Source of the DNA: Candidatus Nezhaarchaeales archaeon
GTDB taxonomy: Archaea > Thermoproteota > Methanomethylicia > Nezhaarchaeales > JAWCJE01
Reading direction: 5' to 3'
NCBI GenBank assembly: GCA_038853715.1
Contig: JAWCJE010000011.1
Coordinates: 1-59,895, forward strand
Length of the DNA: 59,895 nucleotides
The notes below the pieces were generated by a model. That model was not told the DNA's origin. It did not search any database and saw only the letters and a program-made list of their open reading frames with translations. The stretch's first letter is position 1, and each line of letters starts with the position of its first letter. This document shows, in pieces, positions 35,658-44,317 of the stretch. Both the position numbers and the translations under genes were made by a program.

Positions 35658-35928
35658 GATTAAGCCGGAGGAAAGACGGAGACTAGTAACCGCCTATAAT
35701 CCCCTTATAGGGAGGTTGAATATCACCGAGATCCTAAAAGCTCCTTTTTCAACAATTATACCCTTACGAAATATTCGTTTAAAACTAGTTCTACGCACGG
35801 CATTCCTATAGAGCTTCTTTCTGGAAGTCTAAAGGGGTAGAGCGACGAAATCGTATACGTTCGTCAGCTTCAGCCGTAATGTTTTATCTATTCGAAAAGC
35901 CGTTTTAAGTTTTAAGGAGGCGGAGGAT
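35658..35928. other. intergenic gap upstream of thiDN
   Basis: This 271-base gap has no gene. I looked for a TPP riboswitch before the thiamine gene and saw none of its conserved cores. AAGGAGG (35914-35920) lies 8 bases before the TTG start and is its ribosome-binding site. Confidence 0.5.
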
Positions 35929-37296
35929 TTGAAAGGTAGGATCCCGGTTGCGATAACCATCGCAGGGAGCGATTCCGGCGGCGGCGCGGGAATACAGGCG
36001 GACCTTAAAACCTTCGCGGCGCTAGGAGTCCATGGAACCACGGCTATCACCTCTGTAACGGCTCAGAATACGTACTCGGTTAAAGCCGTGGAGGACTTAA
36101 AGCCCGAGATCATAGCTGAACAGATTAGAGCGGTTGCCGAGGACCTCGGTATCGACGCTGGAAAAACCGGTATGCTTCATACTTCAGAGATAATAAGGAC
36201 TGTAGCCTTCGAGATCTCGAAGTACAGGTTTCCACTAGTCGTAGACCCTGTGATGGTCTCTAAGTCCGGAACCCCCCTACTAAATCCTGAAGCGGTTGAA
36301 GCATTAAAGAAGTACCTAATCCCTTTAGCCACCGTTATAACTCCCAATAAGCCTGAAGCTGAGAAGCTTTCAGGTGTAAAGATAAGCAGCTTAGAGAACG
36401 TTGAAATAGCCGCTAAAAAAATTTCTGAAGTAGGACCTAAAGCAGTCCTAGTTAAAGGCGGACACCTAGAAGGCGTAGAGGCCGTAGACATCCTATACTA
36501 TGAAGATAGGTTTTACAGGTTCACCTCCCCTAGGTTAAGCGTAAAAACTACGCATGGAACCGGCTGTACCCTCTCAGCTGCTATCACAGCCAATTTAGCT
36601 AAGAAGATGCCTATCCCTAAGGCTGTTGAGAACGCTAAGAACTTCGTAACCTCAAGCATAAGGTTCGGCCTGAGTATTGGGAAAGGTTATGGACCCGTAA
36701 ACCCTATGGCGTACCTTTACCGTGAAGCTTCAAGGTACGAGGTACTCTTAAGCGTAGAGGATGCTAAAACGCTACTTGAGGGACATCCTGAAGTAGCGGC
36801 GCTCGTCCCGGAGGTGGGTATGAACGTAGCGATGGCTACTAGGTACGCTGAAGGAGTTAACGACGTAGCAGCTTTAGACGGAAGAATCGTTAAGACGTTG
36901 AAAGGAGTTAAAGCCGCTGGGAACCCGAAGTTCGGAGCCTCCCGCCACCTAGCCCGTTACCTAGTAGAGGTCGTTAAGCACGACGAGGGTAAAAGGGCTG
37001 CGATAAACCTTAGGTTCTCGGAGGAAACATTGAAGATCCTGGAGAAACGCGGTTTAACGATCTCCTACTATGATCGTAGCAAGGAGCCCGAGGAAATCAA
37101 AAGGGTTGAGGGTCTTACCGTGGCGTGGGGGGTAAAGGAGGCTATAAGAAGCGTGGGAAGGGTTCCGGACGTGGTTTACCATAGGGGCGACGTCGGGAAG
37201 GAGCCCATGATAGTGGTATTCGGAGAGGATGCTACCTCCTTAGCAAAGCTAATCTTAGAGGTCGCTAAAACCGTTGCCACAGCTAACTACGCTTAA
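35929..37296 (+). CDS. thiDN: bifunctional HMP(-P) kinase / ThiN thiamine-phosphate synthase
   Basis: The protein fuses a ThiD kinase (residues about 1-265) with a C-terminal ThiN domain (about 275-455). ThiD phosphorylates hydroxymethylpyrimidine twice; ThiN, an archaeal replacement of ThiE, couples HMP-PP with thiazole phosphate. ThiD motifs are [24 protein letters not shown] near the N-terminus (in shorter pieces) and the ATP-binding [19 protein letters not shown]. ThiN motifs are [16 protein letters not shown] and [18 protein letters not shown]. The ThiD-ThiN fusion is typical of archaea. The start is TTG 35929. No other thi gene is adjacent. Confidence 0.92.
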   Translation: MKGRIPVAITIAGSDSGGGAGIQADLKTFAALGVHGTTAITSVTAQNTYSVKAVEDLKPEIIAEQIRAVAEDLGIDAGKTGMLHTSEIIRTVAFEISKYRFPLVVDPVMVSKSGTPLLNPEAVEALKKYLIPLATVITPNKPEAEKLSGVKISSLENVEIAAKKISEVGPKAVLVKGGHLEGVEAVDILYYEDRFYRFTSPRLSVKTTHGTGCTLSAAITANLAKKMPIPKAVENAKNFVTSSIRFGLSIGKGYGPVNPMAYLYREASRYEVLLSVEDAKTLLEGHPEVAALVPEVGMNVAMATRYAEGVNDVAALDGRIVKTLKGVKAAGNPKFGASRHLARYLVEVVKHDEGKRAAINLRFSEETLKILEKRGLTISYYDRSKEPEEIKRVEGLTVAWGVKEAIRSVGRVPDVVYHRGDVGKEPMIVVFGEDATSLAKLILEVAKTVATANYA

Positions 37297-37363
37297 CCAT
37301 GTTAACACCATACCTAACTACCCCTTGGCAACCCCTAATAGGGTTTAACGCTTCCTAGTTAAA

Positions 37364-37489
37364 ATGCTAAAAGCTAGTTGCAAAGCCGTTTACGGCCCTC
37401 ATATCATCATATGCCGCCACTGTAAAAGTTTCCCCAGGGTCTCTCGAGGCGGTAAGCTTAAAACAGCAAGGCTTCATGTTATTTGCTGA
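37364..37489 (+). CDS. small Cys-rich ORF, doubtful
   Basis: A 41-codon frame encodes a Cys-containing peptide with ICRHCKSFP, half of a possible zinc ribbon, plus single Cys at residue 6 and at the C-terminus. It overlaps the region upstream of the KaiC gene start (37516) without overlapping the preferred start. No convincing ribosome-binding site is visible. It could be a small regulator, a remnant or chance. Confidence 0.25.
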   Translation: MLKASCKAVYGPHIIICRHCKSFPRVSRGGKLKTARLHVIC

Positions 37490-37515
37490 GCGTTTCCACG
37501 TTTTTGGTGGTATTG

Positions 37516-38265
37516 GTGAGTGCTAATAGGGTTAAGACCGGGGTTCCCGGCCTTGATGAGGTGATGGAGGGCGGGTTGCTGCGCGGGTATACCTACGTAG
37601 TGATGGGAGGCCCCGGCTCCGGTAAGACCACGCTCGGAGTTCAATTCATTTATAAGGGGATCGTCGATTACGGCGAGAACGGCGTATACGTAACTTTGGA
37701 GGAGCCCCCCGAGTCCATTAGGGCCAACGTGTTGAGGTTTAGATGGGAACTGTTAGGCCTTGAGGAGCGCGGGAAGCTCGTCATAGTTGATGGATCCCCT
37801 ATTAAACGGGTGCCCGGTCACTACGTAATGCAGGCCCCGCAAGTAGGTACTGTCGATTTTACCATGGAGAGCCTCGCTAGCGTTATCCACGCGGCTAGGA
37901 GGAAGGTTGGAGCCGAGCGGATAGTTATTGACCCATTAAACGCGTTAACACTGCTTTACGGGAGCGATCAATACGTTTTAAGGCGCGAGCTCTTAGAGCT
38001 CATAAGAACGCTTAACGAAGCAGGTTGCACGACGCTATTAATGTCCGAAGTGAGGGAGAGGGAAGGTAGAAGGATGCGATACGGGGTTGAAACGTTCTTA
38101 GCTCAGGGCGTTATAATCCTACATACAATACGAGTTAAGGGGGCGAAAATTAAAGCCTTAGAAATTTTAAAGATGCGAGGCACCAAGCACGAGGAGCAAT
38201 TACTGCCGTATAAGATAACAGATCGCGGAATAATGGTATTCCCAGGCGAAAAAGTATTCGTATAA
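37516..38265 (+). CDS. KaiC/RadA-type RecA-fold ATPase
   Basis: This protein has one KaiC domain, with Walker A GGPGSGKTTLGVQF (near residue 30), an EEPPESIRANVLRF segment near residue 62 and a Walker B region ending VIDPLNALTLLYG near residue 145. Single-domain KaiC-like proteins are numerous in archaea and have been linked to signalling, motility and stress; the function is not known here. A TTG at 37483 is possible. I prefer GTG 37516 because GGTGG (37506-37510) lies 5 bases before it and the domain begins directly. The next gene is another KaiC-like ATPase fused to a membrane domain, 39 bases downstream. Confidence 0.88.
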   Translation: MSANRVKTGVPGLDEVMEGGLLRGYTYVVMGGPGSGKTTLGVQFIYKGIVDYGENGVYVTLEEPPESIRANVLRFRWELLGLEERGKLVIVDGSPIKRVPGHYVMQAPQVGTVDFTMESLASVIHAARRKVGAERIVIDPLNALTLLYGSDQYVLRRELLELIRTLNEAGCTTLLMSEVREREGRRMRYGVETFLAQGVIILHTIRVKGAKIKALEILKMRGTKHEEQLLPYKITDRGIMVFPGEKVFV

Positions 38266-38304
38266 GCAGGCGTTTGCCTTACTGGTTTTAGGAGGGGCGT
38301 CTAC

Positions 38305-39978
38305 GTGGGAGTCGGTAAGCCCTTAACGCGTGAAACCTTAGTTACGATGATTAGGGTCGTGGTGGTAGCTGTTTCAGTTAACGTATTGCTTAGCTTAGTC
38401 CCATTCTACCCTCCCTTCACCATTATAGCGGCTATTATCGTTTTAGCGCTTACCGCCTATAAATGGCCGGGCGTTTCCTTGGCCGTAGGCCTCTTGCTCG
38501 TAATTCCGGCCGCAGCCTACCAGGACGCGTACTTAGGCCTCTTCTCCTTACAGCTCGCCTTCGTCCTAGCGATACTCTCCTTAACGAAGTGGCAATTAAC
38601 TGGTTTCGCCCTACTAAGCCTAGCTTTAGCTTGGCTTCCCTTATCTAGAAGTTTAACCTTTACGCCGATACTTTTAGCTGGCTTACTCTTCGGCCCCACA
38701 TTAGGAGGGGGGGTTGGATGCTTATCATCGGCGCTCCAGATACTAGTAGCTTCAGGGTTAGGCCTAGAAAGCTTCGGCATGGTATACGCTCCACGATCTA
38801 CCTATACCCTCATAAACCTTTCAAAACCTCCACTTCAAACCTTAACGGTAGAAGCCTTCACTCAAGCTTTAAAGGGTGTTTTAACCGTTGAAAGTGAAGG
38901 CTTCTCGAAACTATTAACGTCATTTTTAAGGGTTTACACGGAAAACGCCGTAACGGCTCTTCAAGTGGTAGCTTGGGGGGTTGCCGGCTATCTAATGGCG
39001 AAAGCCGCCTTAAAGCTCCGCGAAAACCCCGCCTTAAGCCTAACTGGTTTACTAGTATCCTTATGCTTAATGTTAGCGCCCCTCGCCCCTATTAATGCGT
39101 TGGACCTAGGCTTAGCGACGCCAGCTTTCACAGCTTTAACTGTAAGCTGGCTTACCGCCTACTGGTGGTTAAGGGTTAAGGGTGTTCAACCTGAAGCTAG
39201 AATTCTTACCCCTCCTTCAAAAACCATCTTACTACCGGAGTTTAAACCGCCGCCTGGGGAGGTTAAACCTAGAAAGGCTGGTCCAGCTAAGAAGGTTCTT
39301 AGCGAACTTATAAGTGGTGGAGTACCGGATTCCATGGTGATTATGGTGCTAGGCGACCCGGGAAGCGGAAAAACCACGCTATGCGAAAGCATCATACGTG
39401 AAAAACTAGAGGAGGGTAAACGGTGTGTTTACATAGCTTACGATGAGGCTCCGAGCAGGATAAGGAAAAGGCTTAAAGGCTTCGGCTTAGACGTAGAACC
39501 TTACGAAGAAAGCGGCGCGCTAGTTTTTATCGACTGCTATTCAACAAGTGCCGGTATACCTAGCGCTGAGAAATTCTACGTAACAACCCCTTCAGATTTA
39601 ACGTCCCTAAACCTTGAAGCCTCCTCCCTCATCGATAAAGTAGGCGTAGCACCCATAGTCTTCCTAGACTCCCTTACGGCCTTACTTGACCAAGTAAGCC
39701 CTAAAAGCCTCCTAGAATTCGTCCATACGCTCGGCGGTAGGGTGGAGGCTAAAGGCGGCCTCCTCCTACTCACCCTAAGCACGGGAACCTTACCCGGCGA
39801 AGAACTACTAAAGCTAGAAACCATGGTGGACGGCGTAATAGAGATAGAAATGCGGGAGCTAGAGGGCTCCTTAACTAGGAGGTTAAGGGTTAAGAAGATG
39901 CGAGGAGTGATACACGTAGATAAGTGGGCTCGCTTCGAGCTGCTAGGTAGTGGTGTAGTTATCCACCCCGAACCTTAA
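38305..39978 (+). CDS. membrane protein fused to a KaiC-like ATPase domain
   Basis: The N-terminal about 300 residues have roughly nine hydrophobic spans, including a FGPTLGGGVGCLSSALQ segment that resembles ECF-type small-molecule carriers. A charged linker follows (about 300-335), then a KaiC/RecA-like domain with Walker A GDPGSGKTTLCESII near residue 348 and a Walker B-like VFLDSLTALLD near residue 455. The fusion would place a KaiC-type ATPase on the inner face of the membrane. I do not know this architecture. It follows a soluble KaiC gene, and the GTG start at 38305 has AGGAGG upstream. They may work as a pair. Confidence 0.8.
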   Translation: MGVGKPLTRETLVTMIRVVVVAVSVNVLLSLVPFYPPFTIIAAIIVLALTAYKWPGVSLAVGLLLVIPAAAYQDAYLGLFSLQLAFVLAILSLTKWQLTGFALLSLALAWLPLSRSLTFTPILLAGLLFGPTLGGGVGCLSSALQILVASGLGLESFGMVYAPRSTYTLINLSKPPLQTLTVEAFTQALKGVLTVESEGFSKLLTSFLRVYTENAVTALQVVAWGVAGYLMAKAALKLRENPALSLTGLLVSLCLMLAPLAPINALDLGLATPAFTALTVSWLTAYWWLRVKGVQPEARILTPPSKTILLPEFKPPPGEVKPRKAGPAKKVLSELISGGVPDSMVIMVLGDPGSGKTTLCESIIREKLEEGKRCVYIAYDEAPSRIRKRLKGFGLDVEPYEESGALVFIDCYSTSAGIPSAEKFYVTTPSDLTSLNLEASSLIDKVGVAPIVFLDSLTALLDQVSPKSLLEFVHTLGGRVEAKGGLLLLTLSTGTLPGEELLKLETMVDGVIEIEMRELEGSLTRRLRVKKMRGVIHVDKWARFELLGSGVVIHPEP

Positions 39979-40180
39979 AGCGATGGTAGGAAGAGTTCAT
40001 ATTTATTTCCATCCGCCGCAAACAGGGCCACGATGTACCTAGTACCGCTCAACTTTCCCCAAAGGAACTAGGTATCATAGCTGAGCCATGGTTTAAGCGG
40101 TGAAAGGATAGGCGAGCTTCACTTTTCGACTTGCTGATGAAGTGCGTCTTAACGGTTAAGGGGTTTATGACGCAAAAAAC

Positions 40181-40189
40181 GCTTTTATA
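40181..40189 (+). promoter_or_regulatory. TATA box of the small winged-helix gene
   Basis: GCTTTTATAG lies about 32 bases before the ATG at 40221. Confidence 0.45.
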
Positions 40190-40220
40190 GTGCTTCTTCA
40201 AAGCTTTACCCGTGGGCGTT

Positions 40221-40412
40221 ATGAGTAGTGAAGAAGCTAAAGTCATCGAGGTTTTAAAGCAAAACCCTTCGGGACTTGCCGCCACTCAAATAGTTAAGCT
40301 TAGCGGCTTAAAGAAGGCTCAAGTATTAAAAATCCTCGAGGGCTTAGCGAGTAAGGGAGTAATCGCGAAAACAGTTAAGGGTTGTCGCGTAACCTACAAG
40401 GTTAAAGGTTAA
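40221..40412 (+). CDS. small winged helix-turn-helix protein
   Basis: This 63-residue protein is a compact winged helix: EEAKVIEVLKQNPSGLAA, then ATQIVKLSGLKKAQVLKILEG (in two parts) and a beta wing ending KGCRVTYKVKG. It would bind DNA as a dimer, for example as a MarR-like regulator, or act as an accessory domain. The ATG at 40221 removes the three residues before it in the longer frame (GTG 40212). It has its own promoter. Target unknown. Confidence 0.72.
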   Translation: MSSEEAKVIEVLKQNPSGLAATQIVKLSGLKKAQVLKILEGLASKGVIAKTVKGCRVTYKVKG

Positions 40413-40586
40413 CCTCGTCCAAGGTGAAAAAGCTTAGCTTAGCGGCGCTGATAAACGAGCTTATTCTTTCCCTTTCTCGATACGCTTACCTAAGCCCTTA
40501 AGCTTTCTATACGTCTGTAATGGAGAAAAATGCTTTATAGTTTAACTTCCAGTCCTCCATTAACTCCGCGTGGACTCATGGAGGAT

Positions 40587-40970
40587 TTACGTTGAACCGA
40601 TGGCGCTTTTAACCTTAAAGAGCAACCAACCCTTTTCTCCAGCCTTCGGGAACTTGAGTAGTACGTATTCACCGTTCATCTTACCGCCTTTAAGGTGGAA
40701 CCTTATTCTATTTGGCCCTCTTTCCAATAGCATGTATTCCCCTCTATCCCATATGGTAACGGTTCCAGCTCCATACTGCCCTTCAGGTATTACTCCTTCG
40801 AAGTCTATGTAGTTTAACTCGTGATCCTCTACTTCTATAGCCAGCCTCTTAACGCCTACGTTTAACGGGGGCTCCTTAGGTACTGCCCAAGACTTTAAGA
40901 CGCCGTCCATTTCAAGCCTTAAATCCCAGTGAAGGTGGGATGCGTGATGCTCTTGAACCACGAACCTCAT
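40587..40970 (-). CDS. standalone LigD-type 3'-phosphoesterase
   Basis: This 127-residue protein matches the 3'-phosphoesterase (PE) module of bacterial LigD, known as a separate protein in some archaea. It trims 3'-phosphates or ribonucleotides to prepare DNA ends for ligation. The catalytic motif HHASHLHWDLRLE (residues about 8-20) and the central GVIPEGQYGAGTVTIWDRG are visible. No ligase, Ku or polymerase domain is present or adjacent, so it is the single-domain form. It lies 15 bases after a membrane zinc-ribbon gene on the minus strand. Confidence 0.9.
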   Translation of the reverse strand: MRFVVQEHHASHLHWDLRLEMDGVLKSWAVPKEPPLNVGVKRLAIEVEDHELNYIDFEGVIPEGQYGAGTVTIWDRGEYMLLERGPNRIRFHLKGGKMNGEYVLLKFPKAGEKGWLLFKVKSAIGST

Positions 40971-40985
40971 ACCCTTACCCTTCCA

Positions 40986-41333
40986 CTAAACCTGGGATTT
41001 CCCGCATACGGGGCAGAATACTGATCCACTCTCCATTACGGCTCCACAAAACCTACAGGTAGGCATCCGTAAAGCCTCTTTAGGTGCTTCCACCTTTACC
41101 TCGGCTGGTTTAAACCTTTTCACTTCGCTTGAAACGATGAACTTAACGTATAACGTTAACCCGAATATCGTTAGGAGGCCCCCAATTATCTCTAGGCTAA
41201 ACCATGCCTGCTGTCTAAGCTGCGGAGTGGTTATTAAGCCTGCTAGCACCCCGTCAATGAGGGCTACTTGACCGGTTAACGCCGCGAAGCTGGCTTGATG
41301 TAGGAGAAAGCCAGCCACCATTAGGGCCAGCAT
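40986..41333 (-). CDS. small membrane protein with C-terminal zinc ribbon
   Basis: The 115-residue protein has two hydrophobic helices (residues about 2-20 and 45-67) and a soluble tail ending in a zinc ribbon, CRFCGAVMESGSVFCPVCG. The tail would face the cytoplasm if the helices form a hairpin. Function is unknown; zinc-ribbon tails of this type often mediate protein contacts. It is just upstream of the LigD-type phosphoesterase on the same strand, but a shared role is not evident. Confidence 0.65.
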   Translation of the reverse strand: MLALMVAGFLLHQASFAALTGQVALIDGVLAGLITTPQLRQQAWFSLEIIGGLLTIFGLTLYVKFIVSSEVKRFKPAEVKVEAPKEALRMPTCRFCGAVMESGSVFCPVCGKSQV

Positions 41334-41469
41334 GACCGAGGACCTTAAACCCGTAATCCCGCCTCCAGCTGCCCTGTTATCCTTAACGATATAATTAAGT
41401 TTTAGGGTATAAGCTGCGTTTATAACGATACGGCGAACAGGTTTACCGGTAAACCTACAATCATGATGG

Positions 41470-41484
41470 AAAAAGGGAAAAAAA
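41470..41484 (-). terminator. T-rich terminator of the cdv operon
   Basis: On the minus strand a run of seven T, then CCC and five T, lies about 24-38 bases after the cdvC stop. This is a typical archaeal oligo-T terminator. Confidence 0.5.
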
Positions 41485-41507
41485 TGGAGGGAAATGTTAA
41501 GCTCGCC

Positions 41508-42629
41508 TTATAAGGCTCCAAACCTACGGTTCCAAGATTCGTATGCGGCTATCATATCCCGCGATATGCTCGGATTCCTTTTACCTAGTATTTCCTCGAA
41601 GTCCTTCATGGTTATTTTGCGGGGTTTAGCATCCTCAACGTTCTTCTCGAAGAGCTCGCTAACCACTTTTATCTGTACTTCTTGGCATAGGCTAGCTATA
41701 TCGCTACCACTATAACCATCCGTAGCTATCGCTAACCCCTCCAGCGATACGTCGTCCGCTAGATCAAGGTTTCTTAGGTAGAGCTTTAACATCTCTAACC
41801 GTGCCTCGTAGCTCGGCGGAGGGATATAGATCCTTCTCTGGAACCTCCTAAGGAAGGCTTCATCCAAGCTCCAAGGCTTATTAGTCGCCCCTATCACGTA
41901 TACGAACTCGTTCTTACCCTTATTTAAAACGCCGTCCATCTCTTTTAGAAACTGGTTTCTAACCCTAACCTCACTACCCATCTCCTCTCTTCTAATACCT
42001 ATAAGCGAATCAACCTCGTCGATGAATATTATCGCCGGACATCCATTATTAGCGCTCTGCCTAGCCGCATTAAATAGGGCCGCTACGTTTTTTTCAGCCT
42101 CTCCAAGCCACTTCGACATTATCGAAGCGGCGTCAACACTCAAAAACTCCGCATCTATCTCGGAGCATACAGCCGCCGCTAGCAATGTTTTACCGCATCC
42201 AGGGGGTCCGTAGAATAGGATTCCTTTAGGCCATCCGAGCGGGAATAACTCAGGCCTCTTAACAGGGTATACGAGGCTCTCCATTATGGCTTTTTTAGCC
42301 TCTTGAAGGTCCGCTACGTCCTCCCATTTAACGCTGGGCTTCTCCTTAACCACGAACCTATCGGCTTCAACGCCTACTCCACCCTCCTGAACACTGCTAC
42401 TAGCTGCCCGGCTCTGAAGGTATTTAACCCTCTCCTGGTACTCAGTAGCTCTTTGCAGGTATACTCTCCTACCTGAGAAGTCGGGGTATAGTTGTGAAAG
42501 CTTAAGGAGGATTTCAACGGCCCTTTGATACTTGGAAATGGCAAAGCCCTTAACGCCGCGTTGATCCAGCTCTATAGCTTCCTTCGCGTATTTAGCGGCT
42601 AACTCCTCCAGCCCTTTAACCGTCTCCAA
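41508..42629 (-). CDS. cdvC: CdvC (Vps4-like AAA ATPase)
   Basis: The protein has an N-terminal MIT domain (residues about 5-75; KYAKEAIELDQRGVKGFAIS) and a Vps4-type AAA domain with Walker A GPPGCGKTLLAA near residue 140 and Walker B IIFIDEVDSL near residue 200. It extracts ESCRT-III (CdvB) subunits from the division ring in the cytoplasm, binding their MIM2 tails through the MIT domain. It lies 44 bases downstream of cdvB, and the intervening DNA has a perfect hairpin. The start is TTG 42629, with GGGGTG upstream. At 373 residues it is full length. Confidence 0.95.
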   Translation of the reverse strand: METVKGLEELAAKYAKEAIELDQRGVKGFAISKYQRAVEILLKLSQLYPDFSGRRVYLQRATEYQERVKYLQSRAASSSVQEGGVGVEADRFVVKEKPSVKWEDVADLQEAKKAIMESLVYPVKRPELFPLGWPKGILFYGPPGCGKTLLAAAVCSEIDAEFLSVDAASIMSKWLGEAEKNVAALFNAARQSANNGCPAIIFIDEVDSLIGIRREEMGSEVRVRNQFLKEMDGVLNKGKNEFVYVIGATNKPWSLDEAFLRRFQRRIYIPPPSYEARLEMLKLYLRNLDLADDVSLEGLAIATDGYSGSDIASLCQEVQIKVVSELFEKNVEDAKPRKITMKDFEEILGKRNPSISRDMIAAYESWNRRFGAL

Positions 42630-42644
42630 GCCTAGAGCACCCCG

Positions 42645-42660
42645 CCCTCCCTAAGGAGGG
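42645..42660 (-). promoter_or_regulatory. hairpin between cdvB and cdvC
   Basis: CCCTCC-CTAA-GGAGGG is a perfect 6-bp hairpin located between the cdvB stop and the cdvC start. It may pair the cdvC ribosome-binding region and lower cdvC translation relative to cdvB. Confidence 0.4.
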
Positions 42661-42673
42661 ATGTGATTTCACG

Positions 42674-43471
42674 TTAGTCGATGGCTATTCTTCCCTCATC
42701 CTTTAGCTTCATTATTAGCTCCTTCACTGTTCCTAGCGGTAGCCCCAACTCCTTCGAGCATCGAGCTAGGTTAATAGTACCTCCAACCATCTTAATGTAG
42801 TTGTAAACCTTATCTTCCAGATCTTTCTCAACCTTAACCTTTAAGTCCTCCCCTCCAAGGGCTACGGGTACTGCTACGGGCTCCGGGGCTTTAGCCTCCT
42901 GTTTAAGGTTCACCGGGATTTCAGGGAAGTTCTCCTGTACTTTTTGCTCGGCTATGGTTGATGCTTCGCTTAAAACCCTTTGAGCTTCCGGGTCTATTAC
43001 CTCCAAGTTTACTAGTTGCGTAGGCGCATTAACTTCTACTAGGGTTGCGCTTAACTCCTTATTTATGCCGTTAAGCTCATGAGCTACTTCGGGGGCGATC
43101 GTGGCGAGCTGCTTGCCTACGCCGTGTATGATGCTCATTATGGGTTTAAGCTGGATCATTACGTCGCCGAGCTCCTCAACCGTTTGAAGCCTTAAAGCCG
43201 CTTGCTCTAAGGCTAGCTCAGCGGTTAGTACGGCTTTAGCCATCCTCCTTACTTCGGCGCATTCGTTCGCGTATATGGAGGCTCTATCCACGTCCTTAGA
43301 TAGGTAAGCCGCTACACACTTATCAAACAACTCCTTATCGCGCTGCTGCATTTTAGCGGAAACCTGTTTTAGCTTATTAAGCTGCGTATTAAGCCTATAG
43401 AGGGTAAGCTCTATCTTCTCCTTCATAGGCTTACTATGTATACGGAGTTTCTCGCTAATCCTAGCCAACAT
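42674..43471 (-). CDS. cdvB: CdvB (ESCRT-III with C-terminal winged helix)
   Basis: The protein is an ESCRT-III homolog with an N-terminal helical core (LYRLNTQLNKLKQVSAKMQQ onward), a MIM2 motif FPEIPVNLKQ (near residue 190) that binds CdvC, and a C-terminal winged helix (about 220-265; IKMVGGTINLARCSKELGL) that binds CdvA. It assembles into the division ring at the membrane. A frame starting at 43507 exists, but ATG 43471 lies 6 bases after a perfect GGAGGTG and is preferred, giving a short overlap with the CdvA stop (43461). It shares a 108-base identical stretch with the second ESCRT-III paralog. Confidence 0.95.
   Translation of the reverse strand: MLARISEKLRIHSKPMKEKIELTLYRLNTQLNKLKQVSAKMQQRDKELFDKCVAAYLSKDVDRASIYANECAEVRRMAKAVLTAELALEQAALRLQTVEELGDVMIQLKPIMSIIHGVGKQLATIAPEVAHELNGINKELSATLVEVNAPTQLVNLEVIDPEAQRVLSEASTIAEQKVQENFPEIPVNLKQEAKAPEPVAVPVALGGEDLKVKVEKDLEDKVYNYIKMVGGTINLARCSKELGLPLGTVKELIMKLKDEGRIAID
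43236..43343. repeat. 108-base repeat, copy 1 (inside cdvB)
   Basis: Bases 43236-43343 are identical to 44685-44792 in the other ESCRT-III paralog, ending at a mismatch on each side. The encoded residues are DKELFDKCVAAYLSKDVDRA and the following YANECAEVRRMAK region. Surrounding sequence is diverged. The pattern suggests gene conversion. Confidence 0.9.
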
Positions 43472-44297
43472 GCGTTGCACCTCCGCCGCGTTCAGCCTCC
43501 TCATCAACTATTTTAACGTGTAAAACCTCCCGCTTCTCTACCGGAGCTACCTGTTGCTGTGAAGCTACCTGCTGCGTTGAAGCCTGCCCTACTGGGGCTA
43601 CTTGAGGCGGGCTTACATGTTGAGCCTCCCTACCTACCTCTTCGCTAAGTACTGAAGGCGTTTTCTCTTCTATTACTAGCGGCGGGCGGGGTTCGGGTTT
43701 TTTAAGGCTTAGTAGCTCGTTAAGATGCGCCTCTAAATCCTTCTTCTCCGCTTTTACGCGGCTTAAGCCTTGGATAAGGTGTTCAACCGAAACTTTATAG
43801 GTGGCTTCACTTATTTGGTTAGCCCTATGAAGCATTTTCGTAGCGGCTAAAATACGCTCTAAGTCCTTTAACCTGTAGTCAAGCTCTAAAGCCTTCTTCT
43901 TTAAGCCTTCAACAACGTCCTTCTTCTTATTCTCAAGCTCACTCATTACGGATTCATGGCTTTTACGTAGTTCATCGTAAATATCCTTAGTTATTTCACC
44001 GGCTTCAAGTAGTTCATCGAGCGCTATAAGCCTCTGCTGAACAGCCTCAGCCTCCCTATGGAATTCTTCAACCTCAACCCTCCAGCTAGGTATATTAACC
44101 ACGGCATTATCCCCGATAGCCACCTGGCTACACGGTATGGTTACAAACTCCCCGTTTCCAAGTTCAACCTCTACGGCTTTAACCCTGTTCTTACTATCCG
44201 CCATGAACCCGACCACCCAACCCATATGCCTTCCATATATGTCCTTCAAGGGTTTACCTATGTAGGCCTCCATAACCTCGATGGGGCTAGGCTCCAT
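43461..44297 (-). CDS. cdvA: CdvA (PRC-barrel coiled-coil division protein)
   Basis: The protein begins with a PRC-barrel-like domain (residues about 10-70; IGKPLKDIYGRHMGWVVGFM), then a long coiled coil (about 75-200), then a Pro/Gln-rich linker, and a C-terminal peptide REVLHVKIVDEEA near residue 260 that resembles the CdvB-binding E3B motif. CdvA marks the division site at the membrane and recruits CdvB through its winged helix. The start has GAGGTGG nearby. The gene lies 20 bases after the second ESCRT-III paralog. The Gln/Val/Ala-rich tail is low complexity. Confidence 0.93.
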   Translation of the reverse strand: MEPSPIEVMEAYIGKPLKDIYGRHMGWVVGFMADSKNRVKAVEVELGNGEFVTIPCSQVAIGDNAVVNIPSWRVEVEEFHREAEAVQQRLIALDELLEAGEITKDIYDELRKSHESVMSELENKKKDVVEGLKKKALELDYRLKDLERILAATKMLHRANQISEATYKVSVEHLIQGLSRVKAEKKDLEAHLNELLSLKKPEPRPPLVIEEKTPSVLSEEVGREAQHVSPPQVAPVGQASTQQVASQQQVAPVEKREVLHVKIVDEEAERGGGATHVG

Positions 44298-44317
44298 ATT
44301 ACCACCTCAAAGGCGTT

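Noticed and set aside
35658-35928. TPP riboswitch before thiDN
   Set aside because: None of the conserved TPP cores is present in the gap.
40128-40180. Possible C/D-box RNA (CTGATGA sequence at about 40131)
   Set aside because: A TGATGA box is present, but no convincing D box or second pair of boxes was found at the expected distance.
40587-40970. Non-homologous end-joining operon around the LigD-type phosphoesterase
   Set aside because: No Ku, ligase or primase-polymerase gene is adjacent, so only the single phosphoesterase module is supported.
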